NCBI GenBank assembly: GCA_028023455.1 | Contig: JAQFVV010012508.1 | Location: forward strand, 923,877-987,876 | Length of the DNA: 64,000 nucleotides | Reading direction: 5' to 3' | DNA from: Epiperipatus broadwayi | Lineage: Eukaryota > Onychophora > Udeonychophora > Euonychophora > Peripatidae | Part shown: positions 1 to 12,379 of the stretch, in pieces | Numbering within the stretch: the first letter of the stretch is position 1 | How the letters are laid out: every line of letters starts with the position of its first letter | The notes under the pieces: model-generated | Databases searched by the model: none | What the model was told of the DNA's origin: nothing | The model's input: only the letters and a program-made list of their open reading frames with translations | Made by a program: the position numbers and the translations under genes

Positions 1-67
1 GATTTAATAAATTAAGTAAGTTTGTCTGTTTATGTCTTTTTAGTAGTTCTAAAAGTTTGTAATTTAA

Positions 68-139
68 ACTAAATACTCTCTAGATTTGAGAATAAGCAAG
101 CATACTAAATACTCTCTAGATTTGAGAATAAGCAAGCAT
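68..139. repeat. 36-bp tandem duplication (2 copies)
   Basis: Two adjacent identical 36-bp units, 68-103 and 104-139, each beginning ACTAAATACTCTCTAG. Seen directly. No gene is associated with it. The same unit length recurs, with a different sequence, at 781-852. Confidence 0.95.
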
Positions 140-275
140 GGGAAACGATAACTGTCTTAAATTTACTTGAGCTAGTAATACACTTTTATTTCCGGTTGTT
201 TTGTCTATATTCATTTATAAGTAATGTGTGTATTCAAAAAGTAATACCATTTATGATGGCCTGTCACTATCCGTT

Positions 276-655
276 GCTTTGTTTATATATATTTTCTTTG
301 TATGATATTGTTTGCGTCTGCCAGTCACTCCACTTAGCACACTTACTTTGAGCAGTAGTATGCGGTACACAGACATTCCTACTATATATCAGATGCTTTG
401 TTTATATATATTTTCTTTGTACAATACCGTTTGCATCTGCCGGTTACTTCATTTAGCAGCCTTACTTTAAGCAGTAGTATGTGGTAGCTGAACATTCCTA
501 CTATATATCAGATGCTTTGTTTATATATTTTTTCTTTGTGTGATACTATTTGGGTCTGCTGGTCACTCCACTTAGCACCATCCTTTGAGTAGTGGTATGC
601 GGTAGAAGCACCTTACTAATATATATTAGATGCTCCATTTTTATATATATATTTG
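276..655. repeat. 119-bp minisatellite, about 3 copies
   Basis: The landmark GCTTTGTTTATATAT recurs at about 276, 395 and 514, and a degraded form (TGCTCCATTTTTATAT) at about 631, giving periods of 119, 119 and 118 bp. Each unit also carries a CACTCCACTTAGCA-like block and an AGCAGTAGTATG block. Copies are roughly 85-90% alike by eye. The 180-275 stretch may be a weaker fourth copy. No coding potential. Confidence 0.9.
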
Positions 656-780
656 TTCATAAGTGAGTGCAATTCAGATATTGTTTCCTACCTCTTACAT
701 TTACTTGGTCATTGTTTAGTTATTTACCATCATTACAGCCTGAAATAATTGATTGACCATAGTTTATCACTTCAGTGTAT

Positions 781-852
781 CCTTAATCTATAAGTTTAGT
801 AAGTCTTATAACTGGACCTTAATCTATAAGTTTAGTAAGTCTTATAACTGGA
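781..852. repeat. 36-bp tandem duplication (2 copies)
   Basis: Two adjacent identical 36-bp units, 781-816 and 817-852, each beginning CCTTAATCTATAAG and ending ATAACTGGA. The units are unrelated in sequence to the 36-bp duplication at 68-139. Confidence 0.95.
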
Positions 853-859
853 TGATGAC

Positions 860-3800
860 CGATTGTATTAATAATTAATAGTGAATTTATATCCGTCCAG
901 AGATAGTTAAAATGTATTGTACCATGAATAGTAATACTAATAGAATCAATAAATCTTTAACTGGATTCATTTGTCTTCAAAATAGCTGGGACAATTAAAT
1001 AAAATAATATTATTCTAAATTTAATCCCGGGTAAAAGAACTAATAGACCAATGATACCTGTGGACTGCTGTTTGTGTTTTAATAATGTATATATGTAAAT
1101 AAATTGTAAAGGCTCATTATTTTCAGCTTTGGCAGCATTTGCAACTTATAATGTTAATTAAAAAATAAAAGACTCTTGCATCTAGATAATTTAGCAGGCT
1201 ATAAAAAAAGTATTTGATCATGTGATGTCGAAATGTGGAGATCCCATGCAAATTACCATTGGGTGATTTTCGTGTAAAATGTACATTTTAGACTGTTACT
1301 GCATATATTGTACCAGACCCTCAATCTATCCCTGATCACAGAGGTTGCCACCAGATCGCTACATATCTGAAAAATTTATTTACTGTGATCAAATATGGAT
1401 GAGGATGATGGTTTGCACCGACTAGATTCAGGGAGAAACAAAAAATCTTAAATATTGTTCAGACAATTGAGAAATAAAAGTACTAAGACAAACATCAGCC
1501 AAATTATGTTCAAACAATTTTTAAATTTTATTTGAAATATAAATTATAATACAACAAATAGGGTTATATCAGGTGTGTACCAGAAATAATAAAATTCAAC
1601 ACTCTGGCAGACAGACTAATTTTCTAATAGAGAATTAAAAAAAAGGAGGGAACAAATTTCTTTCAGCTGACCATTCACTCACAACACTGGTTTCTTTATT
1701 CAAAGATATGGAAACTATACTTTCTTGAAATAAATCAATGAAACAGGGCCGGCGAGCATTTCTTGGCCTGGAAAAATGCGTCAGGACCAAGAACTTCATA
1801 TTTCTGGTAGAACAGCCCACAATATATCACGTTTAAGATAATGCATGGCTGATTTACCCCAAGAACAAAAATAAATAAATATGTCGGAATATAAATTATA
1901 AAACGGGATGAAATTTATGTTTCCAATTCAATGAAATAATAAAATCAGAAAATACGTTGACGTAAATGATTTCAAATTAATGAAATATTAAATAAATGAT
2001 TAAAGGAAAACAGACATTTAAAACGGGTGAATCCCCAACCAAATGATTGGCCAGCACTAATAATTAGAGGTCACAATAGGAGACAAGTAAATAATTAGAA
2101 AACCAGTTACGTCTGCCCAAGCATTTCAAGAAAGTGAAATAATTATAAATAAATTGATAAACCAAGTTCTTAGTGCACGCTCTGATAAAATTTAAAGCCA
2201 CACATAAAAGACAAAATAAATCTAGCAAGCAAATATAAACACTGATCTAGATTTTTATCAGTTAGTTTATCAGAGAGTGTATATGAGTAGAAAATATTAA
2301 GACATTAAATACTTTAGCAGAAATAAACTGTCTTTCACCTATAATTTACAAGGGATTAATATTATCTTCCTGCTGGCAATTTATAAAATTACAAAGAACA
2401 ACAATTCCAGTTTCCCATTTTAGAGATGTAAATGCAAATACAGTCTTATAGAAAATCAACAAAACCAGCATGGACAAGCTCACACTAGTTTATGGACTAA
2501 TGAGGTCATAATGCTATAGGACTGCTGCACGTTTTACTATGTTTAAAGCAAGCATGATTGATTTCCAACAAGACAAAAAAAAATAGGATTATGGCCTTAT
2601 GTAATCTAGAAAAGAAACTAAATCCCCAAATATGAAAAACCAGAACAATAAACACAATAATCCACCAGCCAAAAGATTTTGCGGTTTGCAAAAGCACAAA
2701 CACAGTATTTTATACCAATTATTGGACAATAAAATAAATACAGGTGAGCAAATTAAAATTATGCAAGACTGCTAAAGCATTTAAAAAAAGTTAGGTATAT
2801 AAATAGAGATATATTAAGCCTATAAAAATATAAACTCACTAGACACTCTCTGATAAATAAAACTGAAAGCAAACTTGGAATCTTAAAACTAAGACTCCAA
2901 GACACACTATAAATACAATGCAAAGCAAATACAGTTAATAAGTAGGAGATTAAATAATTATAAAAACTATAAATTTATTTTAGATTGAGCAGAGATTTAA
3001 ATAAAAGAATTTACCCTGGAAAGAATAAAAGAAAATATTTACATTACGGTAAAGCAAAGTTCACGTACTTTCCAAGAGTGCACACTTTTGTTTAAGTCCA
3101 TATTTCAGGTGTTCCAATCCTTTTACAGTGGCAAGTGTAGAGGCATATTGGGAGTTCAGTTTATTTTAGACTTTCATAGCATGACTGGAGAACAGCTGTC
3201 AGACGTGGGTCCATCTTGGTTTAAGCTAGCAATGCATATTCTTGATTACAAACATACAGTAGTATATTTTGACATCTTACAAAGAAACCAAAATCTTTTA
3301 ACAACTTCAAAAAATTAAATGTCCAAAGTGCTACCAATAAAATATGAATCTCAACAGCATAATCTAAAAAACTATTGTCCCAAAATTTGCGGGGTTATTT
3401 ATACCCACGCTATATTTCCCACTCAAACTTTTCTTGTTTTTGAATTCTATGCCTTAGGGCAGGACAAATCCCAATCTCCCGCTCAAATTACTTAGGAATT
3501 CTAACCAGGGATTATTTTAAACAAAAACACCAACACAAAATTAATTCTCCACTTTTAGAATTAACTTAGAAATGATTAAAATAAAAGAGACAGGAATATA
3601 ATTAACAAGTTTGCTTGTTTTTAATCATTGATTTAAAAAAAAAGTAAAAACGAGCGGTAACAGAAAACTATTTTAAAATCAATTTTATATAAAAAAAATA
3701 AAATGATATATTTTAAACATAAACGAGTATGTGTTTTAATACACACACTTTTATAAACAATTTTTTAAATAGCTTTATAGATTTAAATTTAATCAAACCA

Positions 3801-4400
3801 AAAGTTAGTTTTATTTTTAGTGAAGCAACTTTTGAGATATATGCTATCCGGTTGAATATATATGCTAAAACATCTTTTAATTGCCCAGGTCAGGACAAGA
3901 CTTCTCTAAAAGCCCTCATAGAAGAACTATTAAAGACAAGACAGTATTCAGCAGGTTTGCTGAATGCTGCATATCAAGGTTTAAATGGGTATCCATTTCT
4001 GTTTTATTCTTTGATTAAAGACAGATATTCATTTATCAATCAGCATGCATAGTTATCTGGGATTATTAGATGCCAGCTATTTGTGGGAAAAAATTCTAAG
4101 CCTTGTAAAAAAAAAAATCTCATCTAGTCCAGTTCCAAACCTCAGGTCACAGGCATATGGCAAGGCTTTTCATATATATATATATAAACATTACAAGCAT
4201 ATATATATATTAAAATCTGTATATAAACTATAAATAACAAAAGACATAAATATCAATGTTTAAAACAAAGTAAATATATTATAAAATATTAACATTCAAC
4301 TGTGCTTTGAATACAATATTCCAGATACAATAGAAAGAGTTCTAAAAAAGATGATAACAACAATATTATAATGATTGCTACCAGTATATGATCATCATTG
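860..4400. other. AT-rich spacer without a supported gene
   Basis: No domain-bearing frame was found; the short open frames here (for example 3729-4052 plus, 1635-1820 minus) have low-complexity composition and no homology I recognise. Two degraded blocks look related: 2258-2286 matches the reverse complement of 2838-2868 around TTTATCAGAGAGTGT, an inverted pair about 580 bp apart. A GC-richer patch near 1742-1770 begins CAGGGCCGGCGAGC, which resembles some hAT-type termini, but no partner end was seen. Confidence 0.5.
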
Positions 4401-4410
4401 GCCCTCAGTT

Positions 4411-4454
4411 GGGTAGCCATTTATAACAGGATGGGCAGCCATTTATAACAGGAT
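4411..4454. repeat. 22-bp tandem duplication
   Basis: Two adjacent 22-bp copies (4411-4432 and 4433-4454), each containing AGCCATTTATAACAGGAT and differing at one base (GGGTAG versus GGGCAG). Confidence 0.9.
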
Positions 4455-4569
4455 GGGTAATTGGGATAGAAAAGTTGGTGAACCTGGGGTGATAGCAAAA
4501 TGACATCACTAAGTAAACAAAATATTTCAAATAATAAATAAAATATTAAAGTAATAAAATATTAATAAT

Positions 4570-5620
4570 ATTAAACCACTAAACACACATGATCACCATT
4601 CTTTAAGCTTACATAAGCTGTTTAACACAGAGGCAAAACTCTCCATACAGTAGTGCAAGCCAGAATAATCAATGGATGCAGGAAGGTTTGTGCATAAAAT
4701 CCCTATCTAATGCCTACTCATCCAATATCCCCCATTAGTTTCTAGCTTATGGTTTTCATCAGTGAGGAGCTTTGAATCTAATAGCACTGCACCTAGATCT
4801 TAGGATCTAATGCAACCCTCCAGCATCTACCTTTTATCTTATTAGCTATAAAGCTTTGAGTCCAAAATGAAAACACAATAATGTTTCCAATTGAAGTTCA
4901 TTAGCTTGTATAGTTGTATAGATCTAAACTCAGTTCAGTATCCATAATTTTTGATGTCTTTGGTATTTTGATAACCACAGTCCCCATAATCTTATTGGGC
5001 AGGATTGGTATTACCCCACTAAACATTACACAATCACTATTCCTCATGCATACACAAGTTGTTTAACACAGAGGGAAAACTCTCCATACAGTAGCCCCAC
5101 TCCGAGCAACCTTCCTGCAGCCATTGATTACTCTGGCTTGCACTGAGTGGTGCTACTGTATGGAGAGTTTTGCCTCTGTATTAAATAGATTGTGGAAGCA
5201 TGTGATGTTTAGTGGTTTAATACCAATCCTGCCCAATAGGATTGTGGAGACTGTGGTTATTAAAGAACCAAAGACACCAAAAAGTATGAATGCTGAATTG
5301 AGTTCAAATCTATATGACTATGCAAACTAATGAGCTTGAATTGAAAACATTACTGTGTTTTCATTTTGGATTCAAAGCTTTAAAGTTAGCTAATAAGGTA
5401 AAAGGTGGCTGCTGGAGAGTTGCATTAGATCCTAAGATCTAGGTGGAGCGCACTCAGATCCAAGCCTTTTTACTGATGAAAGCCATAAGATAGAAACTAG
5501 TCTAAGGACATTGGATGAGAAGACACTAGATAGGAATTTTATGTACAAACCTTCTTGCATCAATTTATTACTCTGGCTTGCACTAAGTGGAACTACTGTA
5601 TGGAAAGTTTTGCCTGTGTA
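4570..5620. mobile_element. Foldback repeat family A, array with two forward and two reversed units
   Basis: A forward unit starts near 4573 (CACATGATCACC-like end, then AACTCTCCATACAG at about 4640) and runs about 450 bp. A second forward unit starts near 5025 but is cut at about 5100. From 5101 the sequence continues in reverse orientation (CCATTGATTACTCTGGC, then CTGTATGGAGAGTTTTG), through a full reversed unit and into another reversed end at about 5590-5615. The result is a tandem-plus-inverted layout with a centre near 5100. The frame at 5124-5330 is an artefact of the inverted end. No transposase is encoded, so the element would be non-autonomous if mobile. The same family occurs at 9106, 25195, 35436, 53768, 57646 and 62654. 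Confidence 0.85.
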
Positions 5621-5639
5621 TTAAAAATATTTAAGAAAT

Positions 5640-7480
5640 TTATTCTATTAAAGGAGAGCACGAGATCATGTGATCTCTGAGAGATCATCCAGCTATTAAT
5701 AAGTATGTTCATATAAAATAGTTATATATATCCGCACAGAGACATGCTGTATAATTTCTGGACATATCTGAATAGTCATAACATAATTATAAAAATTTTA
5801 AATTACATAAAAATACTATAAATGATTAAAATTTACTTATATATGTCTATCGGACATGCATTGATATATGCATCCTGATGTGCCTTACATTTGATGGATA
5901 TATTTCTAAACATATTTGACTTATTATAAAATAAAATTTTTTAGTTATCACTTTTAAATGATATAAAATACCACAATGGGTTTACATAAAACATATTTAT
6001 ATAATTGACTAACCATATAAATGAAATTCATTTCTATAGCAAAAATTAATTTTTCCTTTTTATAGGTCAAGATGTGTTTAGCCATTTATGCACACACTGC
6101 TATGTATATATTTTAATTTGACACAATAATAAGTTATTCAAAAAATATTTTCCTAATTAATTCCATTTGGAAAATATACAAAATTCACATATATGTGTGT
6201 ATATAGGAAAAAATTAATTTGAATTAGTTATTAAATATAGTCTATATTATTCTCTTTCTTTTTTCTTTTTAAAAAAATATCCTGTCTTGACTGGATTATT
6301 GTTGATTGATTAATTAGTTAAATGACTTTAAACTTAGATTATAAATGATTCTTTAGAATATACAATCTTCTATTAACCCTTTACTTTTCTATTTTTCAAC
6401 TAAGCAAAATCATTACTTGTTTTAGATTTTTTTTATAAAATTTAAAATGATATCATCCTTTCTATATAGATATCAGTATCACAGGCTGTTCTCAACCATA
6501 ACACCTTCAAATTTAAAAATATAGATTTTTAAATGATCCAAAGTAATATTGCTCTATATATGTCTATCACTTTCAAAATGTCATTGTAAAATGAATTACT
6601 TAAAACAACTCACTTTATATAAATATGATGCAATGCATTTATTAGTGATTCCTTATATCTAAAGCAGCATATGTATAATGACTTCATCAAGCTGATGGTT
6701 TTCTCTGGATAAGTGTCATCATCGGGAAAGGTATAATTAGCTAACTGTTGATCTTCACTTGGTTCTACTGAGACTTCAGGTCAGCAATCTAATAAAATAT
6801 CAGCTATAGATGGATACAAAGAAGTTAGCAAAACAGTAGATCACTGCTAGATCTACTGTCTCAAATTCAGTTACATCTAATTTATGGTAGCCACCTGTAC
6901 AGCTCTGGAAACCAATTCTCCTAACCAACTACTTCCAGTCAGCTATTACTGCTAACTCCTTTTTTTCTTTAGATTATCAAAAATATTAAAACCAAACTAA
7001 AACTAATCTTTTACCAACTCCTTTTATAGTAATCTGGTGAAGTGATAAAAACACTAAATTAAAAACAGTGTTTTTTCTTATCTCTCATGATTGGGAAAAG
7101 TTTCACAGTTTTATCAAGGTATGATATACAAAGATTTCTTCACAAATAAAAATTTACCAATTAATTATAAAGATTTCAAAATATATATTAAATATTTTTT
7201 ACAATTATCAGTTCTATCATCATAATAGATGCTTGTTTTTACTTTCAACATCAAAATACAAATATTTATCAGACCTTTTTAAATGTTTATTTCTAACAAA
7301 ATTTTATTTTTAATCCATAATTATTTAACCCTTTTACTATGATTATTTTATTCTAGGAAATGTAGAAAAATATCTACAAAATTTTATGTCTGTGTTTATT
7401 TCTATATTTCCTTTACTTTATATATGTATGGTCACACACCCAACTATGATGTTATATGCCATATAACCCAACGGGTTACA
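5640..7480. other. AT-rich spacer, no gene seen
   Basis: Very AT-rich DNA with TATATA tracts. No open frame longer than about 60 codons carries a recognisable motif, and I see no repeat with a clear second copy inside this window. Confidence 0.5.
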
Positions 7481-7485
7481 ATATA

Positions 7486-8442
7486 CATCTGGGTCTCTTT
7501 TTGTGCAGATTTTTTTAATGCGATTCATGTTTCTCAACATCTTTCTATGTGATTTTCTTTTATGCAATAAAGAAGTTCATATTTCATTTAAAATCAAGAT
7601 TTTCCCATTTTATATACGTGCATTAAATTTTATATACTTTAAATGCCTGTTGGAAAAAGGGTTTGGCAATAAATTTACATATCTTAGAAGATTTAGAAAA
7701 AGATAATGAAACAGAAGTGCAACCTGTTCGTTTCACAGCAAAAATGATTAGAATTGGAAAATCATTTTTTGTTAATAACACAAATTATGAATGAGCTCTT
7801 AAATTCCAACGACAGCTAACTAGTTGTATGTCTGTGTTATGTATGTGTATGTTTATATTTTCTTTTATACACATATATACATGGAAAAACTTTTAGAAAA
7901 AAAAAGTTACAAGTAAAAATATTTAACAACTTTTAATTTCTACTTAAAAAGAATATATCAAGAGCTCCATAAACAATTAATAAAATCATCGTCTCAAAGT
8001 TTAATTACGGATTACATTGTCGACAGAAAATCATTAACACAGCACAAGACTGAAGTTGGCACTAATTGTATTTCCTCTTGTGATAAATCTGATGTCTTAC
8101 CAAACGAACCGCATATTGTCAAATAGTGATAATGATTAAAATATATATGAAAAAATGTAAACTCATAAAAACATATTGTTCTGAATAAAATTAAACAGTT
8201 AATAAAAAAAAAAGAAAAAAAGTTTGTCGTGTATCAATTTATTTCAAATATTTGAAATTTTTTATTAGTCATACTTTATTTCCTTATTTTTTTTATGTGA
8301 ATTTTAAAGCAATTTTATGTTGTTGCTTTGCTTTTATACGATTTTTGAATATTTTGGAATCTATCCCACATTTTTCAAGGTATTAAGTCTATTTTTGTGC
8401 GATTTTTGGAACCTATCCACCGCATAAAAAGAGACCCAAGTG
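7486..8442. mobile_element. Candidate TIR DNA transposon, TA-flanked, non-autonomous
   Basis: The left end reads CATCTGGGTCTCTTTTTGTG; the right end, read on the minus strand, is CACTTGGGTCTCTTTTTATG, a terminal inverted repeat of about 20 bp with 3 differences. Both ends are flanked outward by TA (7484-7485 and 8443-8444). A TA target site with CA-starting ends is what Tc1/mariner-type elements show, so this 957-bp unit is best read as a MITE-like derivative. The interior is AT-rich. The only frame (7503-7706, plus) begins inside the TIR and has no transposase motif. The subterminal phrase TGTGCGATTTTTGG near the right end has a weaker echo near the left end. Confidence 0.6.
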
Positions 8443-8705
8443 TATATATATAAGAATTCCTACAATTATACAAAGTTTTTATAAAATTTCCAATTATATT
8501 TTAAAAGAAGATGTAAAACATGAAAACAAATCTATGAAAAATACAATTGCTCTAGAAATGAGATTATTGAAGATATTTTCAAAAAAGCAGACAAAGAAAT
8601 TGTTGGCAAAGATGTATATTAAATGTTAAAAATAAAAGTCTAGAATGCAGTAACTATGTTATTGTTTTAAAAAAGTGAAAAGGAATATTATTATCAATTA
8701 CAGAC

Positions 8706-8707
<2 letters not shown>

Positions 8708-8794
<87 letters not shown>
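8708..8794. repeat. (TA)n microsatellite, about 87 bp
   Basis: Uninterrupted alternating AT for about 43 dinucleotides. Confidence 0.97.
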
Positions 8795-8796
<2 letters not shown>

Positions 8797-9105
8797 TCCT
8801 ACATTTTTATATATAAAACTTTTGCTAATTTGTGTATGGAGAAGTTAGAACTCAAACCAGACAAAAAAATAAGCCAAATTATAAAAAATAGTTATAAAAG
8901 AGATCAATGAGTATGAATCCTTATTACACTTTGGATATAACAGAGGACATTTTTAAATCTTAAAAAATATTAAAATGCAACAATAATTAGACTACATTGG
9001 GATATTAACAAGATTAATATAGATAAGAGTATGCAGCAGATAGTTCTATCTATCCAAATTATTTTACAATTTAAAAAAAAACTACTAAATATACATGATC
9101 ATTTT

Positions 9106-9232
9106 TATCCTTGCAAAAGCTATTTACACACTGATGAAAGCCACAAGCTAGAAACTAACTAGTCTGGGAATACTGGATGAGTAGGCAATAGATAGTGATT
9201 TTATGCATAAACCTTCTTGCATTCAATGATTT
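9106..9232. mobile_element. Foldback family A, short deletion derivative
   Basis: About 25 bp of a forward end (GATCATTTTTATCCTTGC, AGCTATTTACACA) is joined at about 9130 directly to reversed-orientation sequence (CTGATGAAAGCCACAAGC, AACTAGTCTGGG, TTTTATGCATAAACCTTC). The middle of the element is missing. A LINE 3'-end fragment follows immediately. Confidence 0.75.
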
Positions 9233-9254
9233 CTCGAACAGGATTTTTAGCAAC

Positions 9255-9620
9255 AAGATAATATACATGTAAATGGAAAAATATGGGTGATTTAGTCTGT
9301 AAATTATGTAAGGAAGGAATAGAAAATATTAGGCATCTGTTAATTGAATGTAAATGCTTGAAAACAGAAAGGGCACATATAATGAAGTTATGAAAGAATA
9401 AATATGAAAAATTGATTATACAGAGAGTGGATTATTGGTTTTTATGCTGGGTTTGGAAAAAGATAAGGGGGATTATGGGAAAACTTAGACTGGGGAATGT
9501 AAAATTAAGTAGCTAACAGGTTTCTCTGGCCATAATTGCTGAGAGATTCTTGACTTCGTTTAAGAAGAAGCTACAGTACATCACATCACATCTCAGTGTA
9601 ATTAAAAAAAAAAAAGTGTT
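9255..9620 (+). pseudogene. LINE ORF2 C-terminal fragment (zinc-knuckle region)
   Basis: One frame, from about 9267, encodes a CKLC...H...C cluster of the form C-x2-C-x8-H-x4-C within CKLCKEGIENIRHLLIEC. This is the cysteine-histidine finger found after the reverse transcriptase in many non-LTR retrotransposons (zf-RVT type). The frame is broken by stops after KTERAHIMKL and again near 9510, but continues as LTSFKKKLQYITSHL around 9550-9595. The RT core is not present. A second copy of the terminal block (TTCTTGACTTCGTTTAAG) occurs at 25440-25530. At both places the fragment lies beside a family A copy, though the junctions differ. The spacing and order of the finger match the intact LINE at 41.4-44.0 kb, but the sequence is a different lineage. 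Confidence 0.7.
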
Positions 9621-9858
9621 GTAATTAAAATGGGATGCTGAGAGAATAAAAAAAATACTACAAAAGGAATGTGACTGATTGCTTTCACAAATAATGTTTT
9701 ACAATTTTAGGAAATGTAAATCAAGAAAGTATGATCAAAGATAAATGCTAAAAAAATTAAAGTAATATTTAATGATTTAAAAAGTATCAAAAATGAAGAT
9801 TGAGAGTAATGAATTACAATAACTTGAGAATTATAAAGATTACTAATAGAGATGAAAA

Positions 9859-9883
9859 CATCATCATCATCATCATCATCATC

Positions 9884-9970
<87 letters not shown>
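9859..9970. repeat. Compound microsatellite (TCA)n(TAA)n
   Basis: About nine TCA units run straight into about 28 TAA/ATA units, without interruption. The poly-isoleucine open frame at 9800-9982 is a product of this repeat, not a gene. Confidence 0.97.
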
Positions 9971-10089
9971 TGTGTTTTATGATTATGTACGTATGAATAT
10001 ACAATAAAGTATAAAGAGATTATGTTGGTAATATCAAAAAGGCTTGAAAATGAAACGGAAGAATAAAAAATATATCATAGTAAAATTAA

Positions 10090-10310
10090 AAAGCTTATAT
10101 AGAATTGGTCTGAATATTTTATAAAGGATAAGAATTGTATAAATGAAGACAAATTGGATCCAAAAAATTATTCAAAGTTTTTGAAAGAGACAACTATGAT
10201 AAGAATAGATAAAATAAGCTTTATGGAGTGATATGGAGAAGACAAATTAGGAAATGGAGATATTAAGTTAAACTTGAAAAGGCCTTTATGGAGCGATGAT
10301 GTGTGAAAAT
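10090..10310 (+). pseudogene. Degenerate coding fragment, probably retrotransposon-derived
   Basis: From about 10097 one frame reads as normal protein sequence: NWSEYFIKDKNCINEDKLD, then a lysine-rich stretch, an in-frame TGA after ISFMEX-like sequence, and GNGDIKLNLKRPLWSDDV before a final TGA near 10307. Amino-acid usage is far more protein-like than in neighbouring frames, and two stops (TAG near the start and TGA inside) show that it is dead. I do not recognise the family. Its position, about 500 bp after a LINE zinc-finger fragment on the same strand, makes a LINE origin plausible but unproven. Confidence 0.35.
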
Positions 10311-10790
10311 AAATGTAATTTTATTTACACATGTAAAAAAAGTGTGATATATTTTAAAAAAACATTTTCATTCTAAAATTCAATATTTTTGATGATGATT
10401 TAACAAAATAATAAAACATTAATAAATGATAATAAACTTAAAAGAAACTTATTAAAAAGCTAGCAGAAAAATTCAATAGAGAACTAGGAAATAAATTTTA
10501 TTTCAATTATTAAAATAAAAATATCAATGCAATATTTTTTTTTATTTAAGCTTCTATTAATTTTTTTTTCCTTTTCCATTTAAAGTATCTCTTCTTTTCA
10601 GCAAATATGTCAATTTGAAAAGAAAAAAAAATGACGACGCAAATAAAGTAATGTAATGCCTTTGAAAATAAAAAAATGTGTTTTATCACTACTTATTTAT
10701 GGATAAAAGGTTTGGCTACTTAATAGGAATATGTACCAATAATTTTTATAATGATTTTTGGTATTATTTGATAAAAGCGTGGCATTCATT
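10310..10790. other. AT-rich spacer, no gene seen
   Basis: A- and T-run-rich DNA. No motif-bearing frame and no repeat partner found in the window. Confidence 0.5.
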
Positions 10791-11000
10791 AGACTAGAGA
10801 TTATCCAATAATGAATAATATTTCTTTGGTATAATTTTCACGACACCATTCTCATGCAAGGTAGGGAATACCTTGTGGAGAGATGTAATTATAATCATAT
10901 GACCAAAGACATGCAAAAAGATGCTGAAACAGCACTAATCAGTTGGCCCAGATTGCAATCTCTTATGCACTGTCAGCGCTAGAGTGGCTCAACAAACATA
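10790..11000. repeat. Repeat family E, diverged copy
   Basis: Shares AGAGATTATCCA, ATTCTCATGCAAGGTAG, ACCTTGTGGAGAGATG and ATCAGTTGGCCCAGATTGCAATCTCTT with the E units at 13.9-14.1 and 30.4-31.3 kb (here in opposite orientation to the 30-kb array). The centre resembles a shortened version of the 13,930-14,081 hairpin. Confidence 0.7.
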
Positions 11001-11369
11001 TGTATATAAAAGAGCACGGAAATAAAAATGAAGGGAGCTGTGTTCTTGTATCACCAAAAGGCATTTAACCACAGGTTCGAACCCAACAATGCCAAGATTG
11101 TGTGCTCTGAGAGAAAAGATACTAAAAGGAAAATAAAAGCATATTTTATCGCGAACCACCCAAATGCCATCAATAGACGAGATACATAGTTCGCGATTTC
11201 AAACATATGGTCGAGTTAAATGATATGTATAGATTTGCTTATAAAACAACTGCTCTGTATCAATAACGACAAAGGTTATGAATATGAGAGTTAACATACC
11301 CTGAAAGTGCTAAGCCAAAGATTATTATTATTTATTAGTTTAATAACTTCACCAATTTGCGTTAAAGTG

Positions 11370-11875
11370 CAATATTATCATTAATACATTGTACAGGCTT
11401 AAACCTGCATTTATACATGCAATATATGCGGGGTTCGAACTCAGACTTTCACATGACCCACCACTCTCAGTGCCATCTCATATTGCTGACCCATCTGATC
11501 ACACACATGCTGAAAAGATAAATAATCACCAATATACATATCTCATGCTAAAACAGTAATCATCAGTTGGTCTAGATTACTATCCTCACACATATATATA
11601 TAATCAGTATTCAGCTTTATATTAAGATAGCCAATCTATATACTTTAATGGACAGGCTTCAAACTATTCCAACTCACAACTCTTTAGCCTTCCATTTCAT
11701 TGAAAATCTGATGATGGAACGTTCAAAGCCCTTGTTAGTGCCAAGGTTGTCATTAAGAACAAAATCTTTTATTACATATCTTTATCATTGTTCAGTATAT
11801 ATAGATAGGGAATTACTACAGTTTAATTGCTAAGTGTCAAAGTTACTGCCCTCACAACTTTGACACAAACCACTA
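11370..11875 (-). mobile_element. Retroposon-like repeat family D, near full-length copy
   Basis: On the minus strand the unit ends with AGTCTGAGTTCGAACCCCGC (a tRNA B-box-like GAGTTCGAACCC) followed by AATGCAGGTTTAAGCCTGTA and a short AT-rich tail at about 11370-11400. The body contains the phrase around GACCAACTGATGATTACTG. The far end (11780-11870) contains sequence shared with family E (CCCTCACAACTTTGACAC), so D and E are partly composite. The open frame at 11648-11833 is a chance frame. The 114-bp truncated copy at 34,450-34,563 with a target-site duplication argues that D moves by retroposition. Confidence 0.7.
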
Positions 11876-12379
11876 GATGTAACTACATTATTTTTTACTA
11901 ATTTAAAAGCAAACAAAATAGTATAAAAAATTTAACAGAACATTTTTTTTTGATAATCCATAAATGTATGAGCAAATGTTCCTAACAAAATCCTTGTTTT
12001 AAAAACTATACGAACAATGATCAAAAAGATAAAAAGGTCTCTTAAATAAGCAAAAATAGATCAATCAGAGAAAGTTTTCCCAGATTAGCACTTGGAACTA
12101 TTCAAACAGACCTTTTTGTTCGTAGTGAAATAAACAACGATTTGACAGACAATTGTAGAATAAGTAATTACTGATGTTGCTTGATGGAGGCAAAACATAA
12201 TATATGTCTGTGTTTATTTATGTAGGTGCAGAACAGATAAAAATATTTACATAAATAGACAAAAAATAAAATAATCTTTGATTTTAAGATAAAAAAAATT
12301 TCAATAATTCAAAATGTTGCCTAAATATATTTATCTTTACTGTCTATTAATAATTATTTTAATTTCGAATGCAAGTTTT

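Noticed and set aside
3729-4052. 107-codon plus-strand frame as a small gene
   Set aside because: No recognisable motif, AT-driven composition and no splice or promoter context; not distinguishable from chance.
9800-9982. Poly-isoleucine open frame
   Set aside because: Pure translation of a TCA/TAA microsatellite.
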